Shown: piece by piece, positions 1 to 12,200 of the stretch
Position numbering within the stretch: position 1 is the stretch's first letter
How the letters are laid out: each line of letters begins with the position of its first letter
Assembly (NCBI GenBank): GCA_918807975.1
Contig: OU964925.1
Location: 28,183,608 to 28,247,607 of the forward strand
Length of the DNA: 64,000 nucleotides
Reading direction: 5' to 3'
Source of the DNA: Aplidium turbinatum
Taxonomy: Eukaryota; Chordata; Ascidiacea; Aplousobranchia; Polyclinidae
The notes under the pieces: model-generated
What the model saw: the letters and a program-made list of their open reading frames with translations, nothing else
What the model was told of the DNA's origin: nothing
The model's database searches: none
Made by a program: the position numbers and the translations under genes

Positions 1-133
1 ATGTGGCTGTGTTTTAGCAAGACACTTAAACACGTGCTTGAAGGTGGACAGCACGATGATTGGCTTCTTTGCCTTCCCGTCCACTTAATTTAAATCTTCA
101 ACCACCAGGTGTAAGCTTAGATACGATAAAAAA
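1..133 (+). repeat. 3' part of tRNA-derived SINE (family A)
   Basis: This segment matches the downstream body of the fuller SINE copies at 17976-18177 (minus) and 49414-49620 (plus). Shared pieces are the box GCAAGACACTTAA, the stretch around TTGGCTTC, and the end GTGTAAGCNTAGATACGA. The tRNA-like head lies left of the window or is missing. It is non-coding. Confidence 0.7.
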
Positions 134-320
134 ACACCCAGTTGTGTCTGGGCCAAGATAGGCTACTCAATGGGCCAAATATGCGTGGAGGTGCATACAA
201 AGAGTTGCTTATTTGCTTCTACAAACTATGCATAGCCTAAGCCTAAACCCTACAAATAGACTTTACGCTAGCAGCCACAGTTACATACTTAACAAAACGT
301 TAAGGTGACTTAACTTTCAG

Positions 321-1711
321 ATGTTTCGTAAAAACATCAATTTGGAAAAGATATCACAATCTCTTCGACGAGCAGCCTGCATGATGGTTGTTCTTGGATT
401 ACCATGGATATTCGGATACATTATGTTGTTGAGCAAAAACGAAGAAGTAAAAAGTGCTTTCTCGGTGATCTTCACAATTTTTAATGCTTTTCAGGTAACT
501 GATCACTTACATAAATCAAATTTTTAGAATTAATTTATCTTTGTTGAATGTTAACTTATCATTTTCATCAATATTTAACTTGAATTCATTGTTTTACATG
601 TTTAATTAAAAAAAGAGAAAAAAATACGTAAATTGAGCTCAAAGTTATGTTTGTTTGTCATTGCCATCCGTATTTTCCACAGCGCAAAAAATAATGACAC
701 TACTTTGCAGGGTTTTGCAATCTTTATGTTGTATTGCGTGCGGCAAGAAAATGTCAGAAATCTGTGGTTTCAACCTGTCCAGAAGCAATATAGACAAACT
801 ATAAAGCGGTTGAAGCCTCCTGCGCGGAGTTATACCAAACAAAATTTTACAAACGATATGTCCCAGGTGAGATAGACTTGTGAGGTTTAAAATTTGCATA
901 GAAAGTTTTTATGGTAGCCTACGGTTTATGTTTTTACGTTTATATTTAAAGATAGGCTGTACGGTTGCCTAAGTTTTAAATCAAGAAAAGACCATTTTAT
1001 GTTGAAAATACAGTAACTGTTCAATTTGTCAAATACCATTTGTTTTTGAAACACGTTTGGAATAGAACTTAAGATACCACAAACAAGACCCCATTAGTTA
1101 TAAAAAATCTCAAAGCAAAGTTGTTCGTGTTGATCTATATCCAATCTCGGACGACAACGCTCCTCAGCAAAGCTAAACAGTACGTTAATACAATAAACAA
1201 AACATAACTGGTATACTGTGCAATTACAGGATAGTCACAGCTCCCGTAAAAAAAGTTCTTTGGAATATCCTGAAACTCCTCGAATCTATACTCTTCCTTC
1301 AAGTGGAAACCCTGTCCAGCAAGTAAGGATTGTAGGCCACTACGAAAGTAATTACTACCAAGCTGCATGATTGAGCCACAAGTGATGATTATTTCCATCA
1401 TTTCAGTAAAGAGCCTGTTACAAGCTTGAAGTATTTAAACTTATTGTAGCTAAACTAACTGCTTGAAACCCCTTTTTGACTAGGGCCTAGAAAAATAACT
1501 GATCATCACCCGAGTAGAGAAATAGGTTAATGCTAATACAGTAGGCCTACTTTGTAAAATCAAGAACCCCTATGCATCATTCTTGTAATTTCAACATAAC
1601 TTGTCTCTCGTTCAACACATGCAACAAAGATAACAACTTTTCTTTTTCATGCAGAATGAAAAACCTCCTCTACCACCCAAGAAGCTGCCCTTCAGAAGTG
1701 GATGGGTGTAA
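321..1711 (+). CDS. Adhesion-type GPCR (family B2), last four exons
   Basis: Four exons are joined in one frame: 321-494, 711-866, 1230-1322 and 1655-1711 (stop TAA), all phase 0 with GT-AG introns, giving 159 residues. Exons 1 and 2 encode the last two membrane helices of a 7tm_2 receptor: the helix 6 motif LGLPWIFGY and the helix 7 motif FNAFQGFAIFMLYCV, with a splice inside helix 7 after NAFQ. This is typical of adhesion GPCRs, which carry extracellular signals through tethered-agonist activation of G proteins. Exons 3 and 4 form a hydrophilic cytoplasmic tail with a basic Ser-rich part and a Pro-rich PPLPPKK run near the C-terminus, resembling a class II SH3 ligand. The N-terminal fragment, GAIN domain and helices 1-5 must lie left of the window. 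The subfamily cannot be told from this tail. The internal ATG at 321 is not proposed as a start because a splice acceptor precedes it. Confidence 0.82.
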
Positions 1712-2085
1712 ATTTAATGTGCACATTCAGAAAACGTTTCTTCTTAGAGCACACAACGGCTTTGAGGACAACTTATAAATTCCTTCTGTTTCCATTTGCG
1801 AGACCACGGGCAATACGCTGTGTCAGTTTTACATCCAAAGCCAACGTAGTGTTTCTTTTGAACAACTGCTGAAGTTAACTGCACAATTTTGTTGAAGTTT
1901 GTAAGATCGTTACATGGCAGAGCTTTGTGCCAATGACTTTGACTCCATACAAACATGCAGAGACTAATGCCAAAATATTTCACCCCCCAATCAAGTCTGC
2001 GTCACACCAGATGTTTTGAAGCTTTTTCGCGCAAATCTATTTTTAAAAAATGGGTTGATAAACCGTTTGCTGTGCTAGTATTGAC

Positions 2086-2466
2086 CAGAGTTGGAGCAAC
2101 TACACAGTTTTCAATTCAATTAGCCTGCATTACAATTACATTGTTCTGAAACTACGATTGCTTTTTGATGAAGAAAATTTCACGTTTCCACAACAACAAA
2201 AAAATGTTTCAATATTTATGTATATCGATAACTTTTTACAGTTTGATTTTATTAAAAATCAAGTAAATTTGCATTTAATAAAGGTTAGGTTGCATTTTAG
2301 GTTCTAGAAGTCTCTTTTAAACTCCAACAAAAGTATTGATATCGTGCGTACAACTTACCAATTGTACTTTGGACCAAAATTTTTTGAAATAACGATTACG
2401 CAATAACACAATTCTGAATTAGAATTACAATTACATTCAATTACATTTACAATTGTTCCAACTCTG
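2086..2466. mobile_element. hAT-type MITE, 8-bp TSD
   Basis: The element starts CAGAGTTGGAGCAA and ends with the inverted TTGTTCCAACTCTG. It is flanked by identical 8-bp target duplications, GTATTGAC at 2078-2085 and 2467-2474. It is 381 bp, AT-rich and non-coding. The 8-bp duplication with CAG...CTG ends is diagnostic of hAT. DNA on either side (1712-2077 and 2475-2875) shows no gene and probably holds the receptor 3' UTR. Confidence 0.82.
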
Positions 2467-2875
2467 GTATTGACTGCTTCAAAAGCAGCATGTAGTCTAC
2501 AGTAAGTTAGGCTCTGTGTAATTTGCCATTCTCAGAATATCAAATTACAAGTGCAGCAGTTGGAGAGTGAAACATGAAATGCTGCCCAATCACTAAAAAT
2601 GAGGGTTAAAGAAAGTCTTGATCGAAAATACTAATATATTTTTAATCAAACATCATTTGGGTTGCAGCTGAGCTGACTTTGATGACTTTTTAGTCTTTCG
2701 CTGCCATTCTTGTTACGCGATTTAGGCTATGTGTGTTTTGTATATTTTTGTTTTTTCGCCAACAAAATAAACTGAACTGAAACACATAGCCTTCTTTACT
2801 TATCATATTGCCATGATGTTTATCAGTTGTGACAGGGAGTTGAGTTTTCGCTTTCGTATTATTTTATTTACTGAT

Positions 2876-3030
2876 CACCTCGTTAGCTCAGTGGGCGCCA
2901 GACTTTTCACACGAAGAAACTTCAAAATCAAGTGGCGCTGGTTTGGCTCTCGCGGGGTGTGCGCTTGAGCAACGCATTTCAGGAATACCCTCCACTCAGC
3001 GGCAGATAATGAACTGATTAATTCACAGAC
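2876..3030 (+). repeat. Degenerate tRNA-derived SINE (family D)
   Basis: An A-box-like TTAGCTCAGTGG at about 2885 is followed about 60 bp on by a weak B-box-like stretch and a unique body. Cloverleaf pairing is not convincing, so this is read as an old SINE rather than a tRNA gene. Confidence 0.45.
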
Positions 3031-3104
3031 AAACACACATCAACAATCAGAAGCTTTACTCTTTGAATCTTGGTATCCGGCCCTACGTCAGTAGTTCAGA
3101 GTGA

Positions 3105-3165
3105 AGAACTGTCAGGAATAACCTATCAAAGAAACTTTCTCAGTCCGAGGATGAAGACTCAAACC
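3105..3165 (+). repeat. Dispersed repeat box, copy 1
   Basis: This is a conserved block, ACCTATCAA followed by CAGTCCGAGGATGAAGACTC. It recurs at about 11302-11358 and 56600-56655. Its parent element is unknown. The stretch 3166-3893 holds nothing else I recognise. Confidence 0.55.
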
Positions 3166-3893
3166 AACCAACGTATGTTCACCTTTTGCGCTGCGCAGTG
3201 TTCACGATTTCGGAGCACTTCAGTTTCAGTTCAGTTCAGTTGTTTTTATTTCTGACCATCATATCAAAACAATACACGTCAACATAGCAAAGGTCGAGAA
3301 AAGGGTAGAAGCGACAAAACGCGAACGTTAAAACGTGCTTGTGACCGAAGTAAGTTATTGAGTTGAAAAAAAATTTGGCACGGTCGCAACGCCTTCAGAA
3401 AAATTTATGATAGCTCTCTCTTTAAAAAAAAGTATGGAAAACCTTGATGACTAAATTGTACAGTAGATAAGTAGATTTTCTACAGAAGCAAAGATATAGA
3501 CTTTTTAAAGTTTTAACTAACGTCACATTGATGTAGAAAAATAACAACCTGTTAAATTTTTGATACCTCACACTCCCATGACTTCTTCCGCGCTCATTTT
3601 GGCATTGGTTGCTTGCAGTGATTCTTTCACTTAAACAAAACGTTTTGTTTCAGCAGTTTTGAGTTGTTCGATTCTTAAGTTGTAAAGGAGACTCAATTTT
3701 TCCAATATTTATCATTTGTGTTTCTTCTTTAATCTCAGCAGAGTATAAAACTTGTAAAAGTTTTTCATCCATACGACGTTATGAATGAAATTATATTTCA
3801 AATCGGCGTAATGACGTGACATCATCTAAACATTTTACCGAATAATAAATTAACAAATTCGATCGTCAAAAGTAGTTTGGTGGTAGTAAATAT

Positions 3894-4763
3894 TACGTAA
3901 TGAAAAAAATGTGATAAGGTTGGAAGACATGACGTCATGTATTTTCAATACAAATATGAAGTTTAAAATTTATTCTTCTGTTCATAGTCGTAATCCACCT
4001 TCAAAGCGGTACTACAAAGAATAATTTTCGATAAGGGGGGCATCAAGAATAAGTCGACATGACTTTTAACCCTTAGAAGGTTGGGCTCCTGGAGTCTTGC
4101 TCAGTTTGAGGGGGGGGGGCTGCCAATTGTTCTTATGCTTTAGGAGTGATATCTCTGTTATTTTGGCACGGTTTCAAAATTTGGGATTCACTTTGTAAAA
4201 TTATTCACGCTGAGCATATCCGAAAATTAAAACTATGTGAATTTTAGAACTGCTCATATACGTTGAAATGTTGAAAGTCACTTATGAGTGTAATTTGTAG
4301 CGTGAGTTTACACATTATTTTTTGGTAGAGTAATGAAGAACGTGCATAGTAATGTTGTGATTAATTTTTTTTACATTATTTTACATACAGCCAATGCCCT
4401 TCACGCTGTGAAACAGTTAGGATTAACGAGACATGGGCCAAATTAATTACTTTAATCCAGCTGGTGAGAAAATGTTTCACAATAGAATATGAAATATTTC
4501 AGAGGATGTGTTGAGAAATGCCTTATATCTTTCAATTTATAACCTTTATTTGCTCAAAATTTCAGCTCAATAGAGGTGAATAAAAGTTAGGAAAAGTCAA
4601 GAATCTCGTAGTCGCAGCCTCAGTGGTTTTAGAGATACAACTTTTGATACAAAAAAGTTGAATTGACAGCCCCCCTCCCAATCTTCAAAGGGTTTGCATT
4701 GAGTCAACAGATCTATGCCTTAAGGTTTACATCAGCTCCGGAGATCAGTAAAATATAAGGTTG
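3894..4763 (+). repeat. Local direct repeat, copy A (interrupted)
   Basis: The parts 3894-4069 and 4720-4763 together match copy B at 4884-5100. Shared markers are TACGTAATGAAAAA, GTTGGAAGACAT, TTCAAAGCGGTA, GTCGACATGACTTTTAA and TCAGCTCCGGAGATCAGTAA. Copy A is split by the 650-bp insertion at 4070-4719. Confidence 0.78.
4070..4719. mobile_element. piggyBac-like non-autonomous insertion (TTAA target)
   Basis: TTAA is present on both sides (4066-4069 and 4720-4723), and only once at the matching position of the uninterrupted copy B (5057-5060). The left end CCCTTAGAAGGTTGGG is an inverted match to CCCAATCTTCAAAGGG about 27 bp inside the right end. TTAA targeting and CCC termini point to piggyBac, though the right inverted repeat sits inside rather than at the boundary. 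No coding sequence was seen. Confidence 0.68.
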
Positions 4764-4883
4764 TCATCTTCAGTGCAACAAAACCATTGATTGATTGGTT
4801 TAGTGAGGATTCGTAGGATTCGTAGTCCCATTGCTTTCATTTTGAGTGGTCATACTGATTTTCAATTTATTCCTACAAGACGT

Positions 4884-5100
4884 TACGTAATGAAAAAATA
4901 TATAACTAAGGTTGGAAGACATTACGTCATGTCTTTTCAATTCAAAATGAAGTTTAAAATTTATTCTTTTGTTCATAGTCGTAATCCTCCTTCAAAGCGG
5001 TATTATAAAGAACAATTTTCGATAAGGGTGGCATCAAGAATATGTCGACATGACTTTTAAGGTTTACGTCAGCTCCGGAGATCAGTAAAATATAAGGTTC
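4884..5100 (+). repeat. Local direct repeat, copy B (uninterrupted)
   Basis: This second copy of the unit at 3894-4763 lacks the TTAA insertion and so shows the pre-insertion sequence across the site at 5057-5060. Confidence 0.78.
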
Positions 5101-5235
5101 TCAATATCGTGATTGTAAGCCGCCAGAAATTTTTTTCTATAAAAAACAGATTCCCGGAAAGCTAAACATTTTTTCCAGCCCTGGTAGAAAACAAGAGAAA
5201 TTAAATAATATACCACTGTCTTGCATGTCTTGCAC

Positions 5236-6050
5236 CAGTGGCGTAGCGAAGGGAGGGGGGTTCGGGGGTTTCAACCTTTCAAATTGAATTACGGATGTTA
5301 ATACATTGTTTACAAGAAAAGTTTTAGCCTATGATGTAATTTCTCGTCAAACTGTGCAAGGATGCAAGCCATCTGCAACTGCTGAAATAGCTTTTTCGAT
5401 CTAGATTAACATCTAAACAGCTATTCGTTATACAAAACTTGAATATATCAGAAATAAAGTAACTTCATTGTCTCAAAGCTTTTTGTTTGACACTCATCAA
5501 GATGTATGACCTCTATGACGTTACATTTTCTAAACTTTGGGTTGACTTCAGAGCATAAAAGTTAGTAAATTACCGGAATAAGATCGTTTTTTGAATCAAC
5601 CAAGGAGAAAATTGATAAGTAATAAAACTGTAATAATCTCGCAAAAAAAGCAATCAACCTATGTTTCTAAAACAAAGTTTGCCTAATTTTAAACGAAACT
5701 GCATTAAAAGAGCGAGTTTTGCCAATACCAAACATTCAAATATCTCAGTCTGGAATTAGGAACAAGAAAACATAGAGACTTAGCTTCATTTCCGAAAAAT
5801 GCCAAAGAAAACATGATCTTATCCTTTTGCTATGCCACCGGACATCACCATTTTACAGAAATATTCATACCCACAATTTTGTTGAAAATGCTCTCAGAAT
5901 GCACCAAACTGAACGTAATTTTTTTTTAAATTTTTTGGGGAGGCCCCCCAGACCCCCCGCCGCTAAGTGTCGCCTTCGGCGAACACGCCATCGGGCTTTG
6001 CCCGCCGGCTGTCAACACCCCACCTTTCAAAATTTTTGACTATGCTACTG
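5236..6050. mobile_element. hAT-type non-autonomous element, exact 8-bp TSD
   Basis: The termini are CAGTGGCGTAGC at the left and the inverted GACTATGCTACTG at the right. Identical 8-bp duplications TCTTGCAC lie at 5228-5235 and 6051-6058. The right half (about 5735-6050) is related to parts of the hAT copies at 12970-13439 and 27869-28875, including the palindrome-like GGGGAGGCCCCCCAGACC. It encodes no credible protein. A GGCGGCGCCACTG at 6095-6107 looks like the end of another, older hAT copy. Confidence 0.82.
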
Positions 6051-6109
6051 TCTTGCACTGTCAATATTTTGCCCCCCCATTGTTGAAGGTCTGGCGGCGC
6101 CACTGAATA

Positions 6110-9100
6110 GAGATATACTCGTGCTGTGTGAAACAAATCACACTGATGAGTTTTTATTAATTATTCTGAAGATATCTGCCACGGCACATTGGCAAACCAG
6201 AAGAATTTCACAAGTGTGCCGATGTTGCTTTTTTTTAAATTTTTATGCTGTATTTTCATAGTTCACACTTTTCAAATCTTGCAGAATCGATAAATTTGAA
6301 AGTAGCATTATTCAACTTGAAAGGCAGGCATTTGACATTCGATATACCGTCGCAGTATCATTAGCAAATGTAAGCTAAACAAATAAGAAAACATTACTTC
6401 AAAGAAATGGCTGCTACATTCAATTGTCATCACGTTTATTCGCAAACCACTCAAAGTAAGGTTAAAAACTGGAGCTATGAGCTAAAGTCCCGCATTTCTG
6501 TTGGTTTGGAGCCAAAAACGTTGCAGGGACAAAGTTGACACTGACACAAACTTGGTATGGTAAGCAAGTAAGCTGAAATTACTGATGTAGCAACTGTACT
6601 GTATAAAAGTGCTAGACATTTATCCACATGTTGAAAAAAGACATGTTCTCTCATCCCCATTAAACGTAGGATCTTGCGCAGCGTAATTGATTTTGTTTGT
6701 TGAAGGTAGATAGTGATTAGTGAGGTCCAACCGCGTATGCGGGATTTTAGCGGGAAATTCCCTAGACCTTCGTAGCGTTAAGTTGTAGAATGTAGATGGT
6801 TTAATTCCAGTAAACGAAATCTCTATTATCAAAGTAACCTTAAATCCTGTTTTACCCTTCGTGGGATCACCATAGGAAGGTTCTGAAATATATGAGGATA
6901 GATTTTCCGATATTTTTTTAGACAAGCGTGTACAATTTGAATTTAGATTAAATTTAGAGAATGAACGGATTTTAAATGCATAGGTTTCGAGTAATCAACA
7001 GAAAATGAGAAAATAAAATGAATTATTTGGCCTAGTTGTAGTTATTTCGCTGTTCTAAATTGTGATGCCTCAGGTAAAACCACCCACAGTTTAGCTGACT
7101 CATCATGACGAATCAATCCATTCATATCATCAGCGTAAAAAGTGGTTACGTTTTTACGCTGGTTACGCATCGAAAGGTAAAAAACTTGTTCTGCTAGAAA
7201 GTACCAAGATTGACAGCATTGTCAAGCATTCAAACTATTGTATCTGAAAGAGAGTCACATTTAATGTTGCATCAGCATGTTCAAAGTATTGGCAAGCTGG
7301 GGCAAGTATTTCTGAACAGCACTTCAAACTAGTATTTTAACTTTTAACTTTAACGCAGTGAAGCAATACCTACCATGTTCAGTTGAACGCGGGACTGAGG
7401 CAAAAAGCTTTAGAAATGTAAGGAAAGATAAGTAGATTTTCTGCCAGTCGGAGAAAAGAAGTATCGAACAATCTAATCTTCAAGATCCGATTGATATGAA
7501 GATCGTTGAAATTTACATTACATGATTGAGATTTGATACAGGTGATACCCCAACAGCATTATTACATAACAAATAGGCTACGATGGGCTACTTTCAGTTA
7601 AAGTAGTATTGTGGTAACCAAGTTGTTGCAAGTTAAATCCTTGAAAATTCAGGTCAGAGTAGTGCAATCTGTTTAATACAAAGGCAAGTTAGAAAAAATG
7701 CAATGTTTTCTGGCTACCGTACTACAAATAAATACACATGTTCAGCTATTACTAGAAAGTCATTGCAAGTACATGCAGATTGAAAATATCATGACAAATG
7801 TACCGGCTACACATGTGAATGTTAAAAGAGAAATTAATGGAATACTTTGAACAGGAAATTGAAAGAGAAAACATTCCAGCATGATAAACACTCATGTAAC
7901 CTTATTTGGAGAAATTAGTTGAAAGAAGAGGAAGGGGCGCATAAAAAGCTTCATAAATCATATAACTATACGTGTATACAACAGTCTCATACATCATAAC
8001 AGAAACATTGGAATAACAGAGCGAAGTTTGAAATAAAGAGCTATTCTCCGAATAAAACGGCATGCAACAATATAGGTGCAGAAAGATGATAACGAATGAT
8101 AATAGAAGAATGATAACAACTAAACAGACCCGGTGTGGAATGATGGCTTAGTCTTTCTGACTTGTAACATTCCATTTAAACCTTGAAGCGTAGCAACTAA
8201 TGTCAGAGAAAAATGCAGAGTGTTCCTGAGGATAAGCGTGATGACGTTGGTATGGCAGTTACGTTGCTTATAAAAACATGTCTTTTAATGCAAAAATTGC
8301 TCTTGCCAGAGGTTATAATATTGCTTTCATGTAAAAAGCGTACTTTGTGCAATATTGAGCATCCTGCACTTGACTGCTATTCAGACAGCGAAATCTGTCA
8401 TTTTTACATTGATTCAACGTCTGCATACCTTAAATCAATGTAAAAATGACGGAATTTGCTGTCTGGGATAGGCTAATGATGCTGATAGTCGCTCTTCGTT
8501 GCTGAAGTGAATAAAATGCAATGTGGCTTAGTTACACTGTTAAAGAAATCTCGACAAAATCCCCTCGGTGATCTCGCCACAGAAAAATCCCTAATCCCTT
8601 AGACTTTGTGGACCGTAAATTATTACCATGGGTCAACTGTTCAATGAACTCCAGACTTAGAAAGCCTTCTCAAAAGCATTTTTGACAGCTTTGAAAACAG
8701 AATATTAAAAAAAAATTCATTCAATAGCTTGTACACTCATGGTTTCTTTGTGTATTTGAAGAGAATGGAGCATACAGTAAAGAAAGTTGAGCACCAGTTA
8801 GTTTGAAACATTCAGTAATTTTTATACTTACCCTGATGCTCAAGTGTGGTCACAAAAACCAAAAAATGCAAATTGAACACTTCACAGAAGATCGGAATAT
8901 CAAGTAACCTATCTGCTTGAGCAAGTTTTTTTTTACAACAAATTCATTTTTAGGCAGGCAGGTAACTGTTCGTTACTGTAACCTTGGCTCTGGGTGGCAT
9001 AAATTTTTGTAAAATTTAACACGTGTCTGCAACCGCCCACTATTCTCGTGCTCTTAATTTTATCGTCATATCGTGCCGTCGGTTAAAATTAACAGGAAGT

Positions 9101-9254
9101 CAGCCTCGGGTGTTTTACCGCGATTGATGTGGTGGATACAGTGAAGATATGACAATCACGCTGACGCTTGGTGAAATGTTTGAGAGAAAAATTATTTTTC
9201 GTTGCAGATATTAAGACAGTTTGTATAAGATTGATGTCAAATTCAGTAGATAAG
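6110..9254. other. Intergenic DNA before the SLC7A9-like gene
   Basis: I see no conserved coding sequence here. A 101-codon minus-strand open frame at 6620-6925 has no recognisable domain and may be chance. The promoter and 5' UTR of the transporter should lie near the right edge, roughly 9050-9254, but no clear TATA box or initiator is visible. Confidence 0.4.
8382..8465. mobile_element. 84-bp hairpin MITE, copy 1
   Basis: This near-perfect palindrome starts CAGACAGCGAAATCTGTC, turns around ACGTCTGCATACC, and ends GACGGAATTTGCTGTCTG. Relatives lie at 11125-11193 and 17531-17614. It is short enough to fold as a single hairpin. Confidence 0.72.
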
Positions 9255-12200
9255 ATGAAGACTAACCTCAACAATCAAGCAATTATCAAGTAAGTATTAC
9301 TGATAGTTTTATAGTGATTTACGTGTGTGAAGTGTCTCTCTGGTGTGGGTGGTTGATCTTCTACCATAGCAGCAAGTTATGTGTAAGCTTCCTCAAATCA
9401 TATCGGTGTAATGTTCAAACAAATGACTGTATCAGCACCACGACAAAATAAGCAGTCACCGCATACATCATGCATAGGGTCAGTCTTGTTCGCTTTTTGT
9501 GAATAATCTTGTGTGGTTTCAAGTGCACGGCAAGTTATCTTAGCTTGAATGTGATAACCTGTGAAGGCTGTAGTAGTCTAACCATTCTCACGGTTCCATA
9601 GCAGAGCGAAAATGTTCTGAGAAAAAACAACAAAACAACAACCTCCCGAAAATACCATCGTGTGGCTGTGACATTACGTTTTTACTGCGTGTTTTTCAGT
9701 GTTTTTTATTAGCTATCATGAACATAGATTTGCAAGTGACGTTAGTTTCTGAGTTTACAATGATATTCACTGTTAATTTTTAAATATTCTTTTTATTATT
9801 GAAAAGATGCTAAAGTCATAGAAACTTTAGAGTTTTATGTCATAATTTTCAAATACGTTCATATGTACCTACAGAATATATGCGTTCAACGATTTTAAAG
9901 TTAGTGAAAAGTAAGATTTGGCGGTATTAATCAAAAGCACGTTTAAAACCTCATTGTTATGTTTATTGTAAATATCAAACGTAATTTTATGTAAACAATC
10001 CTGTTCTTAGGCTTTGTTCTGTTCGCGTTTGTACCACTCAATTTGACATTTATAGTATAAACAAATAGTTGAGCTCGCATTGCCTTCTGAAATGATAATA
10101 AATGTGATGGAAGATTAAACAGCTGGTTTACATCAACAATCAGGATTATTAAATCTCATGCAATTTTTTCTTTTTTATTCTACAACTTATGTTAATGTAA
10201 ATTACTTGACTACTTGATGTAGTAGAATGTCAACATCTTTTTTTACGTTCTTAGTATAGGAAACTCATCAATCATTCAAAGTGACAGCTCAGTATTTTGT
10301 CAAACGATTTTATGAAGCACAAAAGAAGTAAAGCCTTTTTTTCTTTCTTGTAAACTTACAATGTACAAAAATAAACCTCCAATCGATATAAATTACAATG
10401 ATTTGCGAGCCGCCCGCCGTGTTTTAAACCACTCAAATGGCTCTCAATGGTTCCACAACTTTGCTAAACAAACAAAGTCTATACGTAGTAACTGACATGA
10501 TGAGCAGTTCCTTTTATTTGAAATACTTGCATTTCGCTCATTATCATGTAGGCCTTGCTCTCTCACTTCTGTGTAATGTACCAGTGTATTTGCCGTGATA
10601 ATTTGAGAAAAAAATAAATCAGTGATTGATTGGATTTGGTAAAAATACTATGGCAGAATGGCAATAAGCTTTAACGGTGTATTTAACAAGTACAATTTGG
10701 GTAGAGAGGTAACTTTTTTTTTGCTGGGGTATGTCTGTTTATGTTTAGGTAACAAGTGTCCGCGCTTGCCAAAAAAATCAATAAAAGCTTCTTATTAGGC
10801 GTTTTCCATACAACGCTGGGGACTATTAACTTAGAAATTATCATATTTTTCAATATTATACTTTTTATTATACTGTATAAGTAAATGAAATCAATTCTAT
10901 CAAAGTAACTTTTTGGGACAAAGCTGTTCTTCAACATGCATTTTTATTTTATCTATTAGTTGTTTAATGAATGTTTTTTTTTTCTAATACAGACGAACCC
11001 CTTCCTTCATTGGAGATGATTCACAAAGCTCCGATGGTAGTAAGCAATGTAAGAAAAAACTGTAGTTTTATGTATAAATGTAATGCGTAATAATCAAGTG
11101 CATTTATAAAAAATAACTGTATCTCAGACATCAAAATCCGCTATTTTTATAGTAGACGTTGAATCAATGTAAAAGTGCAGGATTCGCAGTCTGACATACG
11201 CTACTCTGTAAATATGTGCTGCTCTTAGACAAAGATATCAGTACAAAAATCCATTCCCTCAATCTACCTGAAACGAAACGAAACGAGAAGCGAAACTACC
11301 AGGAATATACCTATCAAGACTTTTGTCAGTCTGAGGATAAAGATTCAAAACCAACAAAAATGTATCATCAATTTCATAAGGTTTTTGGTATGACCTGACT
11401 CGGAAAGAAACGCAGCTTCACCGACTAAGAAGCGGGCACCCAATCCATTAACCCTTTGACTGCCACAGCTTTTTCCAATTGGGTTTACCTCTGTGCCAAG
11501 GGTATTTTACCAAAATTGACACTTTTATGAAAAACAAATTTCGGCGCGTTTTTGAAAGGCTGATTTAGGTTGTTTTGTCAAAATAGATTTGTAACTGTCA
11601 AGGATATGTTTTGCGTCATCGATGGTTTCTATGACATCATAAAAATGATCATTGATGACGTCATAATTTTTGCCTTTTCCCCCTAAAATCTCTTTTTCTA
11701 ACTGTTCAGCACACTATGATCGTGTAAGCTTTTATTTGGGGGAATATTACAATTTACTTCCAATATTTCACTTTCGTGTGGTATTTCGTAAAGCATTCTC
11801 CAACATGCAAGCCTGGTTTGCTTGGAAAATAGGTGCAATGGTAGCGCACATCTCTCTTCATTCCTTTTTTGTAGCACACCCGGCAGCGTTTCTGAAGACG
11901 CAATTTTTTCTCACTATAGCTGGTATTTTCCCGATGATGTGCCTTCCAACTATAGACGATGCATGCTTTTATCTGCTTGGGTGTCGTTTTATTAGCAGAC
12001 CTTCATGAAAGATCAGCCCCAACAGAACCTGACAACAAAATAAAATTGATAAAACAAATAAAAAAATCATCTGATGTAAAAGTTTTACCATTGACTCACT
12101 TCCTGAACATAAGATAAAAGAGTAACTCTTTTTCCTTCTTAGATGCTCGTCAAAGTGCAGCCGTTCAACAAAGCAATTTGAAGCAAGTAGATCGCAATAT

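Noticed and set aside
6620-6925. 101-codon minus-strand frame
   Set aside because: No domain, no splice signals that link it to other exons, and length compatible with chance in AT-rich DNA.
11670-12008. 112-codon + strand open frame
   Set aside because: The opposite strand encodes the piggyBac zinc tail, so this is a shadow.
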